A stretch of 35,260 bases of DNA from Candidatus Fibrimonadaceae bacterium (lineage in GTDB: Bacteria; Fibrobacterota; Fibrobacteria; Fibrobacterales; Fibrobacteraceae): NCBI GenBank assembly GCA_031281265.1, contig JAITFO010000031.1, positions 1 through 35,260 on the forward strand, read 5' to 3'. Both the position numbers and the translations under genes were made by a program. Positions 16,397 to 25,303 of this stretch are shown in pieces (position 1 is the stretch's first letter; each line of letters opens with the position of its first letter). Below the pieces are notes generated by a model. The model was not told the origin of the DNA, made no database searches, and saw nothing but the letters and a program-made list of their open reading frames with translations.

Positions 16397-18504
16397 TACT
16401 CCCTCATTTTACTTTTACGAAAATATATTGAAAATCTATTAATCTCTTTTCCTGTAAATTGTTCGTTCAGAATAGAATTAAAATAGTCTCCTCGTCCAAA
16501 ATGATCCTTAGCTCCAACCACAACAGCATCAGCTTTTTCAAGATTGAATATCAGAGAATCCAATGCACCTAACCCTAACCATTGTGGTTGCTGATTAAAA
16601 TACTTACCCATAGGAGAATGTTTGGTCCAGCCGTAAATTTGAGTACCCGGAGTATGGCCGCCTATAAATGCATATCTATCTATGCCTAGTTCGTCCATTT
16701 TTTTATCCAAATAAGCAGCTGCTTCTTTAAAATCTTTTGCATTATCGTTGAGATATTTTGTTCGTTCTTCAAAACTGAGGTGAAAATGATTGATACCCTT
16801 ATACGGGCTTTGGTTTCGTTCAAATCTATACGGCAAATCTATTGTTCCTATTACAAAACAAATCAAACACAATAATCCCAATTTAGCCACAGAGGGATTT
16901 TCTCCATCCCAATTTTTGAGCAATAGCAGAACTAAAGCCATATAGAAAGGCAGAGCGAATATAAAATGATGCTCAAAAAATTCACCGCCAAGCCCCACGG
17001 AATAAGAACTCAAAAAGAAGGCTACGCCAAAAAATAAAATTTTTACAAACGAAATTTCTTCATTTGTTTTTGTATTTCTAAAAAATTTAATGAAAGGCAA
17101 AAATAAAAGAATCAACAAAGATATGGAAAAACCTCGGGAGAATGAGTTTAAGTCATTATATATATGGTTGAGTTCCAAAGCTCTGCCAAATGATGAGCCG
17201 TGGCGAGTAGAAAACATAAAATTGAAATAATGAAAAAAGCCATCCAGCCATCCGCAAACCAAAAGAAAAACAAACCCAAACAAAATGGCAATACCCAAAG
17301 GCAAGGCAAAACGCCAAGCCCATTCTTTTATACCTTTGCACAAAATTAATGAAACTCCAAAGAGCGGGAATAAAAACGGTTCCTTAAACCCGCACGCCCC
17401 TAAAATCCCAATAGCGGAAAGAGACATCCATAATATTTTTCTTTTCTCAAAATTCGGCACTGCCATCGCAAATATCGCTATGCAGGCAAAAGCCGCCCCA
17501 AAAGACTCCACTTGGAATTCGCCTGAACGTTCCGAGTTATACAAAGCGAGCAATAATCCCGCAAGCAGAGATAGGGCAAATTTTGAAATAGAGCGATGAT
17601 TTGATAACAAAAAATAAGCAACAGTGGGAACAGCGGCGGTTAAAAGCAAAATGAATACTTGAAAATAATATGTGAAAGCCAGACTGTCAAAAAATTTAAA
17701 AGAAATTGCGCTTACAAGAAAAATCCCAGGCGGTTTAATTTCCCAAAGCCCGCTCCAAGGAGCAATCCCATTCGCTATTCCTCTGCCAACAGCGTAATAA
17801 ATCGGAGCATCCCAAACCTGATATGCTCCAGAAAGCTCATAATTTATCCTGATGCACAACTCCATAAAAGCATAAATCACAGCAGGAAAAACCAAGGCAC
17901 AAACAAAAATTGTTTCCAGATTTAATTTTACGTTATGCAACTTTTTTAAAACAAAAACAATAAAAAATATAAAAAGCAAAACAAAAATATGCTGTATTAA
18001 AGAAAGCGAGTTGAATGTTTTATAGGGCATTTCAACCCGTAAACCCGCTGGACCTCCACCATTTTTTATGCGAAAATCAAAATGGTTCAAGCCTTTTATA
18101 ACATATCCTGAAAAATCAAAATCTACTCCTCCTGTATAATCGCAAAGCCCTTGAACACCATCCAGCGAAAATCTTTTGCCATTAATTAAAACTTCCTGTA
18201 TGCAGTCATCGGGAATCACTTTAAATTTTGCAGCTTTTTTATCCCTAAGCAATAAATTGTAAGATATTGTAAACTCTTCACCACTTGCCATATCAACCAA
18301 ATAAGGTAATTCTATGCTTTCTGTTTTTCCATATTTTGTTATTTTTATATCCGAAAATTCCATCTTAGCAGGGACAGCCACTAAGTATAAAACCGATAGC
18401 AAAAATAGTACGTAAAAGAGTGGTTCACGCAGATAACGGCTCGCGCAGATTTTTTTTGCCCGTGCAATTATTATTTCTCTATTTAACCATTTCTTTATGT
18501 CCAT
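16396..18504 (-). CDS. GT-C membrane glycosyltransferase with shared N-terminal extracytoplasmic module, first gene of glycan operon
   Basis: The 702-residue protein has a cytosolic basic leader (1-28) missing in its paralogues, then a TM helix (about 30-48) and the module (about 49-175): FSDIKITKYGK, IPDDCIQEVLINGKRFSL, GVQGLCDYTGGVDFDFSGY, NGGGPAGLRVEMPY. Next is a polytopic core with VWDAPIYYAVGRGIANG and GLWEIKPPGIFLVSAIS, where the Asp and KPPG are candidate GT39-type active-site features. A C-terminal soluble tail contains DRYAFIGGHTPGTQIYGWT. Its core matches 13519-15498 and its N-terminal module matches 11332-13086 best. The gene has its own CTATATT element 6 nt before the ATG and no Shine-Dalgarno. 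Function in envelope glycan decoration is inferred from the GtrA and GT2 neighbours. Confidence 0.75.
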   Translation of the reverse strand: MDIKKWLNREIIIARAKKICASRYLREPLFYVLFLLSVLYLVAVPAKMEFSDIKITKYGKTESIELPYLVDMASGEEFTISYNLLLRDKKAAKFKVIPDDCIQEVLINGKRFSLDGVQGLCDYTGGVDFDFSGYVIKGLNHFDFRIKNGGGPAGLRVEMPYKTFNSLSLIQHIFVLLFIFFIVFVLKKLHNVKLNLETIFVCALVFPAVIYAFMELCIRINYELSGAYQVWDAPIYYAVGRGIANGIAPWSGLWEIKPPGIFLVSAISFKFFDSLAFTYYFQVFILLLTAAVPTVAYFLLSNHRSISKFALSLLAGLLLALYNSERSGEFQVESFGAAFACIAIFAMAVPNFEKRKILWMSLSAIGILGACGFKEPFLFPLFGVSLILCKGIKEWAWRFALPLGIAILFGFVFLLVCGWLDGFFHYFNFMFSTRHGSSFGRALELNHIYNDLNSFSRGFSISLLILLFLPFIKFFRNTKTNEEISFVKILFFGVAFFLSSYSVGLGGEFFEHHFIFALPFYMALVLLLLKNWDGENPSVAKLGLLCLICFVIGTIDLPYRFERNQSPYKGINHFHLSFEERTKYLNDNAKDFKEAAAYLDKKMDELGIDRYAFIGGHTPGTQIYGWTKHSPMGKYFNQQPQWLGLGALDSLIFNLEKADAVVVGAKDHFGRGDYFNSILNEQFTGKEINRFSIYFRKSKMRE

Positions 18505-18510
18505 TGTTAG

Positions 18511-18517
18511 AATATAG
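18511..18517 (-). promoter_or_regulatory. TTGCTATATT extended -10 element of the glycan operon
   Basis: On the minus strand TTGCTATATT ends 6 nt before the ATG at 18504. The same ten bases occur in the tRNA-Phe promoter (32970-32979). The TG before the hexamer makes an extended -10. The gap to the upstream GtrA gene is only 33 nt, so this splits the minus-strand cluster into two transcription units. Confidence 0.6.
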
Positions 18518-18537
18518 CAAAAAAAATGACAAAACTC

Positions 18538-18945
18538 TCATTTATGCGAAAATACGTAAAACTGCTTGCTCGCATAGTTAAATATAAACGCCACCCCAGT
18601 TCCAGCTATTTTTGAAACCATTTTGTGGAGGCTCAATATTTCCACGCAAAAAGCAGTTACCGTCAAATCAATACCCAAACCTATTGCCCCCGTGAGTACT
18701 ACCATTATGTATTCTGTGGTTTTTTTTCTGCCTTCTTTGGATTTAAAGATAATTTTGCATAAAAGAAAATTTACAGTCGCTCCCACCAAAAAAGATAGCG
18801 TAGCCGCAAGCAAATAGAATATTTCCTGTTTATCGTACAAAAAATAAAAAACGCCCCAGTTCACAAACGCACAAAACAGTCCAGCAAAAAAATATTGTAT
18901 AAATTTTGGCAGTAGCGATTTTAGGATATCCTTATTTACCCTCAT
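18538..18945 (-). CDS. GtrA family membrane protein (second copy)
   Basis: This 135-residue four-helix protein shows typical GtrA segments: [40 protein letters not shown] and the closing [13 protein letters not shown]. It is only distantly similar to the GtrA at 13067-13498, so it is not a recent duplicate. It overlaps the end of the FAD oxidoreductase gene by 14 nt, with a GAGGA Shine-Dalgarno, and is translationally coupled. The role is presumed flipping of a polyprenyl-phosphate sugar for the GT-C enzymes encoded downstream. Confidence 0.82.
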   Translation of the reverse strand: MRVNKDILKSLLPKFIQYFFAGLFCAFVNWGVFYFLYDKQEIFYLLAATLSFLVGATVNFLLCKIIFKSKEGRKKTTEYIMVVLTGAIGLGIDLTVTAFCVEILSLHKMVSKIAGTGVAFIFNYASKQFYVFSHK

Positions 18946-20281
18946 GGTAATCCTCTTCGCTATTCACGCTCCAAATTGCTGATTTGTCTTTTGAGTCGCT
19001 GCTTATGGCATTCACGGCTTCTTTGGCACTCAGCATTGAATGATCCATATTATTGTATTTGTGCATTCCGTTTCGCCCAATTAAAAACAAATTATCAATG
19101 CTATCCAGCCATGCCTTGAGTTCACCAAATTTATTGTATGTTCCAAAATATGCTGGATAAGCTTTTGGAACTCTAACAACCACGGTGTCCAAAACATTCT
19201 CTTTCTTTGCTATTCCAATTTTCTCAAGCTCGCTAATGGCAAATTTTGAGAAAACTCGCTCGCTCATATTCCACAGATCATCGCCCTCGTTCGCAAAATA
19301 TTCCATGCCTAGCCATATTTTGCTTTTATCTTTAACCAGATATTCGCTCCAGTTATTGAAAATTTGCAGCCTGCCAACTTTCACATCGCTTTCTTGAACA
19401 TAAATCCAATTATCTTTAATGTTTCCTATTTCAAGTTTTTCTAAAAGCACACCAACCGTTATAAAATCTCTATATACCAAGCCATTTGCAATTTCCTTAA
19501 TGTTTTGCGGAACATCTTCTATGGCATTTATCAAATCTTTAATCGGCATTGAACTTAGAACATAATCGTACTCTTTTAAATTTAAATTCTCTATTTTTGT
19601 GTTGAATTTTATTTCCCCGCCCATTTTCAAAATTTTATCCGCAGCGCATTGCCACAAGTCACCGGGACCAAGTTTGGGGTATAAAAATTCATCTATTAAA
19701 CTCGTCTCTTTGGTATTTCTGAAAAGTGCGTGCTTTATAGTTTTGGCAATGCTTAGTCCCTTTATTCTTTGCGCACCCCATTCCGCACTGATTTGCTCAC
19801 ATGGAATACCCCACACTTTTTCCGTGTAATCTTTGAAAAATGTTAGGTAAAGTTCTTTGCCAAAACGGTTCAGCATAAAATCCTGCAAATTCTTTTCATT
19901 TTTAATTTGGAATAAACAAGCTTTTAAGTAGCTAATGCCTATTTTCATCATTCTCCAAATGCCAAGCCCTTTTATTGTATTTGCATTTAGCGACACAGGA
20001 TAGTCAAAAAATTTTCGCATATAGAGAATTCGGGAGAGACGTGGGCGCAACATCATATCTCCGTAAATGTTTTTCCACCAATTCATAACCCAGTCGTTTT
20101 TACTGAAAAATCTATGCCCGCCAATATCCATTCTATTGCCGTTATGTTCCACCGTGCGGCTAATTCCACCAACAAAACTTTCCTGTTCAACAACTATCGG
20201 ATGAATACCACCTTTTTCCAAGAGTTCCAAAGCAGCGGTAAGCCCAGCCGGACCGGCACCTATAATTAGAGCAGTTTTCAT
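18932..20281 (-). CDS. FAD-dependent amine-oxidase-fold oxidoreductase of a glycan cluster
   Basis: The 449-residue protein begins with a Rossmann FAD motif, [19 protein letters not shown], with the E of [14 protein letters not shown] ending the ADP-binding fold. [13 protein letters not shown] and a C-terminal FAD contact, [20 protein letters not shown], follow. It belongs to the protoporphyrinogen-oxidase/UDP-galactopyranose-mutase-like group often found in O-antigen and other polysaccharide clusters. The GMHKYNN tail is typical of that group rather than of true HemG or Glf proteins. Substrate is unknown; a lipid-linked or nucleotide sugar is likely from context. Its start overlaps the aroKB stop by 4 nt (ATGA) and its end overlaps gtrA by 14 nt. 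Confidence 0.75.
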   Translation of the reverse strand: MKTALIIGAGPAGLTAALELLEKGGIHPIVVEQESFVGGISRTVEHNGNRMDIGGHRFFSKNDWVMNWWKNIYGDMMLRPRLSRILYMRKFFDYPVSLNANTIKGLGIWRMMKIGISYLKACLFQIKNEKNLQDFMLNRFGKELYLTFFKDYTEKVWGIPCEQISAEWGAQRIKGLSIAKTIKHALFRNTKETSLIDEFLYPKLGPGDLWQCAADKILKMGGEIKFNTKIENLNLKEYDYVLSSMPIKDLINAIEDVPQNIKEIANGLVYRDFITVGVLLEKLEIGNIKDNWIYVQESDVKVGRLQIFNNWSEYLVKDKSKIWLGMEYFANEGDDLWNMSERVFSKFAISELEKIGIAKKENVLDTVVVRVPKAYPAYFGTYNKFGELKAWLDSIDNLFLIGRNGMHKYNNMDHSMLSAKEAVNAISSDSKDKSAIWSVNSEEDYHEGK

Positions 20282-21900
20282 AATACAACCTCCAACGCCT
20301 CAAACACCTGCTTTTTTGATGGCGCGGAGGTTTTCACCACCTTGCCTATCTCCAAAGGCAGAATATATATGCGGGTTTGCTTTTCCGCTTTTTTATCCCC
20401 TGCAATTGCATCCCAGGTTTTTTCCAAGTCTATTTTAATCCCGCACTCCTTCAATGTTTGCGGAATACCAAATTTGTTCAAAAGCTCATTTTGTTTGTTT
20501 TCCTCTTTTTCGCTCCACATCCCCATTATGGTGGATAATCTCCCTGCAATTCTCATTCCCAAACCAACCGCAATGCCATGCGAGAGTTTATTGAAATTCG
20601 TCAGCTTTTCTATAGCGTGCCCAAAGGTATGCCCATAGTTCAATATAGCCCTAAGCCCAAGTTCGCGCTCGTCTATGCCAACAACTTCGGCTTTTATCTC
20701 GCATGAACGCTGCACCGCATATTTCAGAGCCGCTGCATCTTTTCTCATAATGGCACTTGCGTTTTTTTCCAACCACTCAAAAAAATAGAAGTCATATATA
20801 ATACCATATTTCACAATCTCTGCAAGCCCAGCCTGAAATTCCTCTTTTGGCAGGGTTTTTAAAACGGATAAATCGCACACAACAGCTTGGGGCTGGTAAA
20901 AAGCGCCTATCATGTTTTTGCCTTCGGGATGGTTGATGGCAACCTTGCCGCCAACGCTGCTATCCACCATCGCCAAAAGGGATGTTGGAAACTGCACAAA
21001 CGAAACTCCCCTTTGGTAAGTTGCCGCCGCAAAACCAGCCATGTCCCCCACCACCCCGCCGCTGAACTGCAAAAGGCAGGTTTTGCGAGTATAACGTTTT
21101 TTCAGCATAAAAGTCCAAAGGCTGTTGAGCTTTTCCAAATTCTTGCTTCTCTCGCCCGCAGGGAAAATAAAATTTTTGCTCTCTCCAGCTTTTTGGCAAA
21201 TCATCATGAAATTCTTTTTCTGTTTTTTTGCTATGTTGGAATCCGTGCAGACCAGCGTTTCGCATTTAGGGAGAATTCTCAAAGTCTTCAGCAAAATATT
21301 GGCATATTTTAAAATCCCCTTGCCTATAAAAATAGGATACTTTTCCCCCGATGCCAAATTAACCCTTACCGCAAGATATTCCCACAATTTCAAAGCATCT
21401 AAAATTCGCGGAATAACGTGTTTTTCCGGAGGGTCTTCATTGCTATCGATGCTGAAATCAGCAAGGGAATAAAATTTTTCACGCTCGGCGAGCATATTTA
21501 CAATTCTCTCCATCCTCGCTTCAGGATCCAAACCCGCCATCAACGGGCGGTTGTTATTGCGCCCAATTCGTTCACACAAAATCTCCGGCTCTGCTCTCAT
21601 GCAAATAAGGATACCGGTGTTTTTAATTATCTCGACATTCTCGCTTTTGGTGATGGCACCTCCACCAAGAGACACCACCACATTTTCTTTCTTAGAAATT
21701 TGCTTTATAGCCTCTTTTTCCAATTCTCTGAACTTGGCTTCTCCGTCTTGCTCAAATATTTCCGATATGCTTTTACCAGCGAGTTCCGTAATAAGAGAGT
21801 CGGAATCTATATAAGCTAATTTGAGCTGGCTGGCGAGCAATTTACCTATGCGCGTTTTTCCGCTCGCCATAAAGCCTGTGAAATATATATTGTTTGGCAT
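20278..21900 (-). CDS. aroKB: bifunctional shikimate kinase / 3-dehydroquinate synthase fusion (AroK-AroB)
   Basis: Two shikimate-pathway enzymes are joined in 540 residues. Residues 1-170 are shikimate kinase: P-loop [15 protein letters not shown], substrate-binding [16 protein letters not shown], and the RPLM lid motif. Residues about 175-540 are dehydroquinate synthase: [49 protein letters not shown] and [11 protein letters not shown] with metal-binding Glu/His residues. Both active sites look intact. The kinase comes first and the synthase second, although the synthase acts three steps earlier. A similar AroKB fusion is known from Thermotoga. A CTACCTT element ends 7 nt before the ATG. 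The gene heads an operon with the FAD oxidoreductase and gtrA, with no other aromatic-pathway gene. Confidence 0.95.
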   Translation of the reverse strand: MPNNIYFTGFMASGKTRIGKLLASQLKLAYIDSDSLITELAGKSISEIFEQDGEAKFRELEKEAIKQISKKENVVVSLGGGAITKSENVEIIKNTGILICMRAEPEILCERIGRNNNRPLMAGLDPEARMERIVNMLAEREKFYSLADFSIDSNEDPPEKHVIPRILDALKLWEYLAVRVNLASGEKYPIFIGKGILKYANILLKTLRILPKCETLVCTDSNIAKKQKKNFMMICQKAGESKNFIFPAGERSKNLEKLNSLWTFMLKKRYTRKTCLLQFSGGVVGDMAGFAAATYQRGVSFVQFPTSLLAMVDSSVGGKVAINHPEGKNMIGAFYQPQAVVCDLSVLKTLPKEEFQAGLAEIVKYGIIYDFYFFEWLEKNASAIMRKDAAALKYAVQRSCEIKAEVVGIDERELGLRAILNYGHTFGHAIEKLTNFNKLSHGIAVGLGMRIAGRLSTIMGMWSEKEENKQNELLNKFGIPQTLKECGIKIDLEKTWDAIAGDKKAEKQTRIYILPLEIGKVVKTSAPSKKQVFEALEVVL

Positions 21901-21907
21901 GGGGTGT

Positions 21908-21929
21908 AAGGTAGAAAATTTACTATATT
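21908..21929. promoter_or_regulatory. divergent -10-like elements between aroKB and the exonuclease gene
   Basis: CTACCTT on the minus strand (21908-21914) ends 7 nt before the aroKB ATG. TTTACTATATT on the plus strand (21919-21929) ends 6 nt before the exonuclease ATG at 21936. The two start codons are only 35 bp apart, so polymerases cannot occupy both sites at once. Neither gene has a Shine-Dalgarno. The plus-strand element is the better match. Confidence 0.55.
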
Positions 21930-21935
21930 CCTACA

Positions 21936-22514
21936 ATGCTTCCGCAAAGTTTTATCGCATTAGATGTAGAAACCACTGGCTTAGACATAGAAAAGGACGA
22001 GATTATAAATATAGCTCTTGTTCATTTTGAAAACGGCAATGTCACTGGAAATATTGACTTTCTTGTAAAACCGCAAAGAGAGATTTCAACTTTTGTCAAA
22101 TATTTAACTGGTATTTCGCAAAACGAGCTGAACGAAGCAAAATCTTTTAAGGAAATTGCTCCTCAGATTTTGGAGTTTATAAACGGCAAACCGATAGTTG
22201 CGCACAACGTGGCTTTTGACTCAAAACTTTTAACGCTTGCCCTAAGTAGGAATGGTTTTAAAAATCAGGAATTTGTTTTTTGGGATTCGCTTGCCATAGC
22301 TCAAGCCGCTTGGACTCACGAAAGCCATAAACTTGTGAATTTGATAAAGCAGTTGAACATCGAAGTTTCTGCATCGCATAGGGCATTGCCAGATGCAGAG
22401 GCTTGCGGGAAGGTTTTTTTGCTAGGGCTTGCGGAACTAGAAAAGAGCAGTGACTCGGTTAAAGAAAATTTAAGAAAAGTAGCGACTGGCACACCATACG
22501 AGCCTTTGTTTTAG
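21936..22514 (+). CDS. DEDDh 3'-5' exonuclease (DnaQ/PolC epsilon-like)
   Basis: The 192-residue protein has all exonuclease motifs: ExoI FIALDVETTGLD (D and E), ExoII IVAHNVAFDSKLL (D), and ExoIII HRALPDAEA (H and D). The DEDDh catalytic set is complete. It is a stand-alone domain, not a DNA polymerase subunit of full length. It is followed 9 nt later by a DinG-type helicase gene with a GGAG Shine-Dalgarno. In Firmicutes DinG the same exonuclease domain is fused to the helicase N-terminus, so this pair looks like the unfused form, probably acting as one complex on DNA. It is predicted leaderless, with TATATT 6 nt before the ATG. Confidence 0.88.
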   Translation: MLPQSFIALDVETTGLDIEKDEIINIALVHFENGNVTGNIDFLVKPQREISTFVKYLTGISQNELNEAKSFKEIAPQILEFINGKPIVAHNVAFDSKLLTLALSRNGFKNQEFVFWDSLAIAQAAWTHESHKLVNLIKQLNIEVSASHRALPDAEACGKVFLLGLAELEKSSDSVKENLRKVATGTPYEPLF

Positions 22515-22523
22515 GAGAGCAAA

Positions 22524-24452
22524 ATGCCTGATATATCTCAGATTTATGAAAAATTGAATTTTACGCCCAGAAAAGGGCAGTTAGCTTATAGCAAATTTGT
22601 TGAGGAAACTTTAAAAGCGAACAGCCGTTCAAAACAGCAAATTGCTTTGGCAGAAGGCGAAACTGGAATTGGAAGAACGCTGGGTTATTTAATCCCCGCC
22701 ATGCTCCACGCAGACGAAACAGATGAGAGAATTTTAATCACCATTGCAAGCAAAGCGCAATTGAAGCAAATTCAAGAAAAGGAAATTCCGGCAATTCTGC
22801 CATTTTTAAACGGTAAAATTCGCCCTTCTATTTTAAAGGAAAGATTTAGCTATATATGTACACGCAAATTTTACAACTGTGTAAATAGTCCGGAACTTTA
22901 CCTCACCGCAGAAGAGCGTGTGACTTTTTTTGCCGTAGTCACATGGATGGAAAAAACAAAAGACGGGGATTTAAACGAGGTTCTCCATTACAACCGCACA
23001 CCCATCCTTTGGAAAAAACTCGCCTGCGAAGCTGGTTCCTGTCTCGGCGAAAAATGTGAGTATTTTTCAAAATGCCATCTTCAAAAAGCCAAAAAAATAT
23101 CTGAAAATTCCAATCTCCTTTTGGTGCAGCACCGTCTATTTTTACAAGATATGCAGATGGACTTTGCGCTTTTGCCACACAGCGAAAAAATTATTTTTGA
23201 CGATGCTCATAAACTCCCGCAAGAGAGCCAAAAAACTTTTGGACGAACTCTTTATTTTTATGCTCTGAGAAATGCGATTAAACAGAATACTTGGTGCAAG
23301 GAATGGGAGAAACAGGCTGCGGAAAGCGAAAAATTATTCTTGGCTTTAATAAAGGATATTCAGAACTTTTTTCAGAAAACCAAAAAACGCAAAATTGCTT
23401 ATGAACAAAATTTATCCTCTGAAACAGGAATTTCACCGGAACCCGTGCAAAATTCCCTGAAAGCTTTGTCAGAAATTATAGAGCAAATGAGTTCCGATTT
23501 TTACGCTAAGAACGAAATGGGCAAAGCAAAAGACTGTATGCAATTTGCATCTGACATAAGAAAAATTTCAAGCGACATCACATTCTTTTTTGCCGCTTCA
23601 CATAGTGAATATGTCTATTGGATAGATTGCCCATCTAATCCGCATCAACTCACATTTACCGCAGAACCTATAAATCCATCCGCAAAATGGAGCAAATCTC
23701 TCTACCCTATTCTAAAATCCGCATTTTTCACCTCCGATACTATCAGTATAAATGGCTCTTCTGATTATTTAATCAGCCGCTTGGCTCTGTTTGGTAAAAA
23801 TGCAAAAGCAAATATTTTCTCCAACAAAACCCCAGAGGAATACCCCGAAGTTTTTGCCGCGGAATTTTTGCCAAAACCAACCGATGAAAAATTCTCGGAG
23901 GAACTCACAAAAACATTGTGCGAAATAATTTCCAAAAGTAACCGCAATGTGATAATTTTCACAGATATGTTCTCCGTTTCCAAGTTGCAAGCAGAGGTTA
24001 AAAAAGACGAAAGCCTGCAAAGCAAAACCTGCTTTTTTCAAGGGACTGATGGCAACTTTTTCAACTTGGCAGGTTTTTTATCAAAAGAAGCTGGCAACAT
24101 TTTAATAGGAACTCCTGATGAATTAAAATCTCTGGAAGAGATGGAACTGCCGGAAAATTGCCTTATAGTGATTTCCAGGCTTCCCTTCCCCGACCTCAAA
24201 GAACCAGTTACTTCAAAGAGGATGGAAATTTTAAAGGAGCAGGATAAAAACGGCTTCATACTAGTGACAATGCCGGAAACCTCTCTAATACTGCGCAGAG
24301 CTTATTCCGCGATTTTGCGTTCAAACAAAAAACAGACATTGCTTTTGCTCGATAGCCGCATAATAAGCGAGCAATACGGAACAAAAATCCAAAAACTCTT
24401 TCCAAATCTCAAAACCCTCAGCCATAGAGTATTTTCCACCAACTTCTTTTAA
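22524..24452 (+). CDS. DinG/XPD-like Fe-S helicase with degraded ATPase motifs
   Basis: The 642-residue protein keeps the DinG/XPD layout. A Walker A region (GETGIGRT, 45-52) is followed by four Fe-S cysteines at 112, 173, 178 and 184, with the same x4 and x5 spacing I recall for E. coli DinG. A Walker B region (FDDAHK, 225-230) and a C-terminal RecA-like domain with SRLPFPDLKEPV follow. Key residues are altered: the Walker A Lys is Arg51, the DEAH Glu is Asp227, motif III is TSDT rather than TSAT, the W.G.D motif before LPF is absent, and motif VI (normally Q..GR.IR) reads RRAYSAILRS. The frame is unbroken, so this is not a simple pseudogene. ATP hydrolysis is doubtful; DNA binding or a structural role beside the exonuclease is my inference. 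Confidence 0.8.
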   Translation: MPDISQIYEKLNFTPRKGQLAYSKFVEETLKANSRSKQQIALAEGETGIGRTLGYLIPAMLHADETDERILITIASKAQLKQIQEKEIPAILPFLNGKIRPSILKERFSYICTRKFYNCVNSPELYLTAEERVTFFAVVTWMEKTKDGDLNEVLHYNRTPILWKKLACEAGSCLGEKCEYFSKCHLQKAKKISENSNLLLVQHRLFLQDMQMDFALLPHSEKIIFDDAHKLPQESQKTFGRTLYFYALRNAIKQNTWCKEWEKQAAESEKLFLALIKDIQNFFQKTKKRKIAYEQNLSSETGISPEPVQNSLKALSEIIEQMSSDFYAKNEMGKAKDCMQFASDIRKISSDITFFFAASHSEYVYWIDCPSNPHQLTFTAEPINPSAKWSKSLYPILKSAFFTSDTISINGSSDYLISRLALFGKNAKANIFSNKTPEEYPEVFAAEFLPKPTDEKFSEELTKTLCEIISKSNRNVIIFTDMFSVSKLQAEVKKDESLQSKTCFFQGTDGNFFNLAGFLSKEAGNILIGTPDELKSLEEMELPENCLIVISRLPFPDLKEPVTSKRMEILKEQDKNGFILVTMPETSLILRRAYSAILRSNKKQTLLLLDSRIISEQYGTKIQKLFPNLKTLSHRVFSTNFF

Positions 24453-24457
24453 CTCTT

Positions 24458-25303
24458 ATGTCCGCGAGAACAGTTATAGGTATAGGGGAGGTGCTTTGGG
24501 ATGTGTTCCCTGAACGGAGAATCATCGGCGGAGCACCTGCCAATTTTGCTTATTACGCTTCTAAATTCGGTTTTAATGGATGCGTTGTAAGCGCGGTTGG
24601 GAAAGATTTGCCCGGCAAGGAACTATTGGATGTTTTGGCGGAGAGAAAACTTGAACTTCTCGTTGAAACCGTGGATTATCCAACAGGAGAGGTTCACGTC
24701 GCTTTAAATGCCCAAGGCATTCCGCAATATGAAATATGTGAAAATTCAGCCTGGGACAATATCCCATTTACCAAACGCGCAGAGGAACTGGCAAAGAGTT
24801 GTAGCGCGGTTTGCTTTGGAACGCTTGCGCAACGCAACGAGGTATCACGGGCAACAATTCAACGTTTTTTGGAACTTGTCCCTAAAAATGCGTATAAAAT
24901 TTTTGACATAAATTTAAGGCAGTATTTTTATAACAAAGAGATAATACACCAATCTTTACAGCTCTGCAATGTATTGAAAATGAATGAAGAAGAAATTGCG
25001 GAAATAGCACGTATTTTTGGTTTTGCCTATATGACCGAGCAGGAAATATGTTCGCATTTATTGAAATCCTATGATTTGAAAATTGTTGTGGAAACAAAAG
25101 GCGCGACTGGCAGTTATGTATTCACCGCCGATGAAACCTCGTATTCGGCTTCCCCAAAAATACCAGTGACGAACACGGTTGGCGCGGGCGATTCGTGGAT
25201 AGGCGCATTTGCAGCGGCATTGCTCAACGGAGAAAATTTGCAGAACGCGCACAAATTAGCGGTTGAGGTTGCAACGCACAGGCTAACCGACCCAAGTTTT
25301 TGA
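24458..25303 (+). CDS. PfkB-family sugar kinase (fructokinase-like)
   Basis: The 281-residue enzyme has the ribokinase fold. The N-terminal GEVLWDVFP and GGAPANFAYYASKFG bind the sugar, DINLRQYFY sits mid-protein, and NTVGAGDSWIGAFAAALL carries the anion hole and catalytic Asp. The GEVLWD...GGAPAN pattern is that of bacterial fructokinases. It phosphorylates a sugar, probably fructose, with ATP in the cytosol. The start lies 5 nt after the helicase stop with no Shine-Dalgarno, so it is probably read through from the upstream pair. The 3' end overlaps the convergent epmB-like gene by 21 nt. The C-terminus is slightly shorter than typical, but active-site residues are present. Confidence 0.88.
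   Translation: MSARTVIGIGEVLWDVFPERRIIGGAPANFAYYASKFGFNGCVVSAVGKDLPGKELLDVLAERKLELLVETVDYPTGEVHVALNAQGIPQYEICENSAWDNIPFTKRAEELAKSCSAVCFGTLAQRNEVSRATIQRFLELVPKNAYKIFDINLRQYFYNKEIIHQSLQLCNVLKMNEEEIAEIARIFGFAYMTEQEICSHLLKSYDLKIVVETKGATGSYVFTADETSYSASPKIPVTNTVGAGDSWIGAFAAALLNGENLQNAHKLAVEVATHRLTDPSF

Noticed and set aside
20887-21312. 141-codon plus-strand frame antisense to aroKB
   Set aside because: The opposite strand encodes intact dehydroquinate synthase motifs; this frame has no recognisable features.
22515-22523. A frameshift splitting one exonuclease-helicase gene into two
   Set aside because: The exonuclease ends cleanly, the helicase has its own GGAG Shine-Dalgarno and ATG, and stand-alone exonucleases are common.
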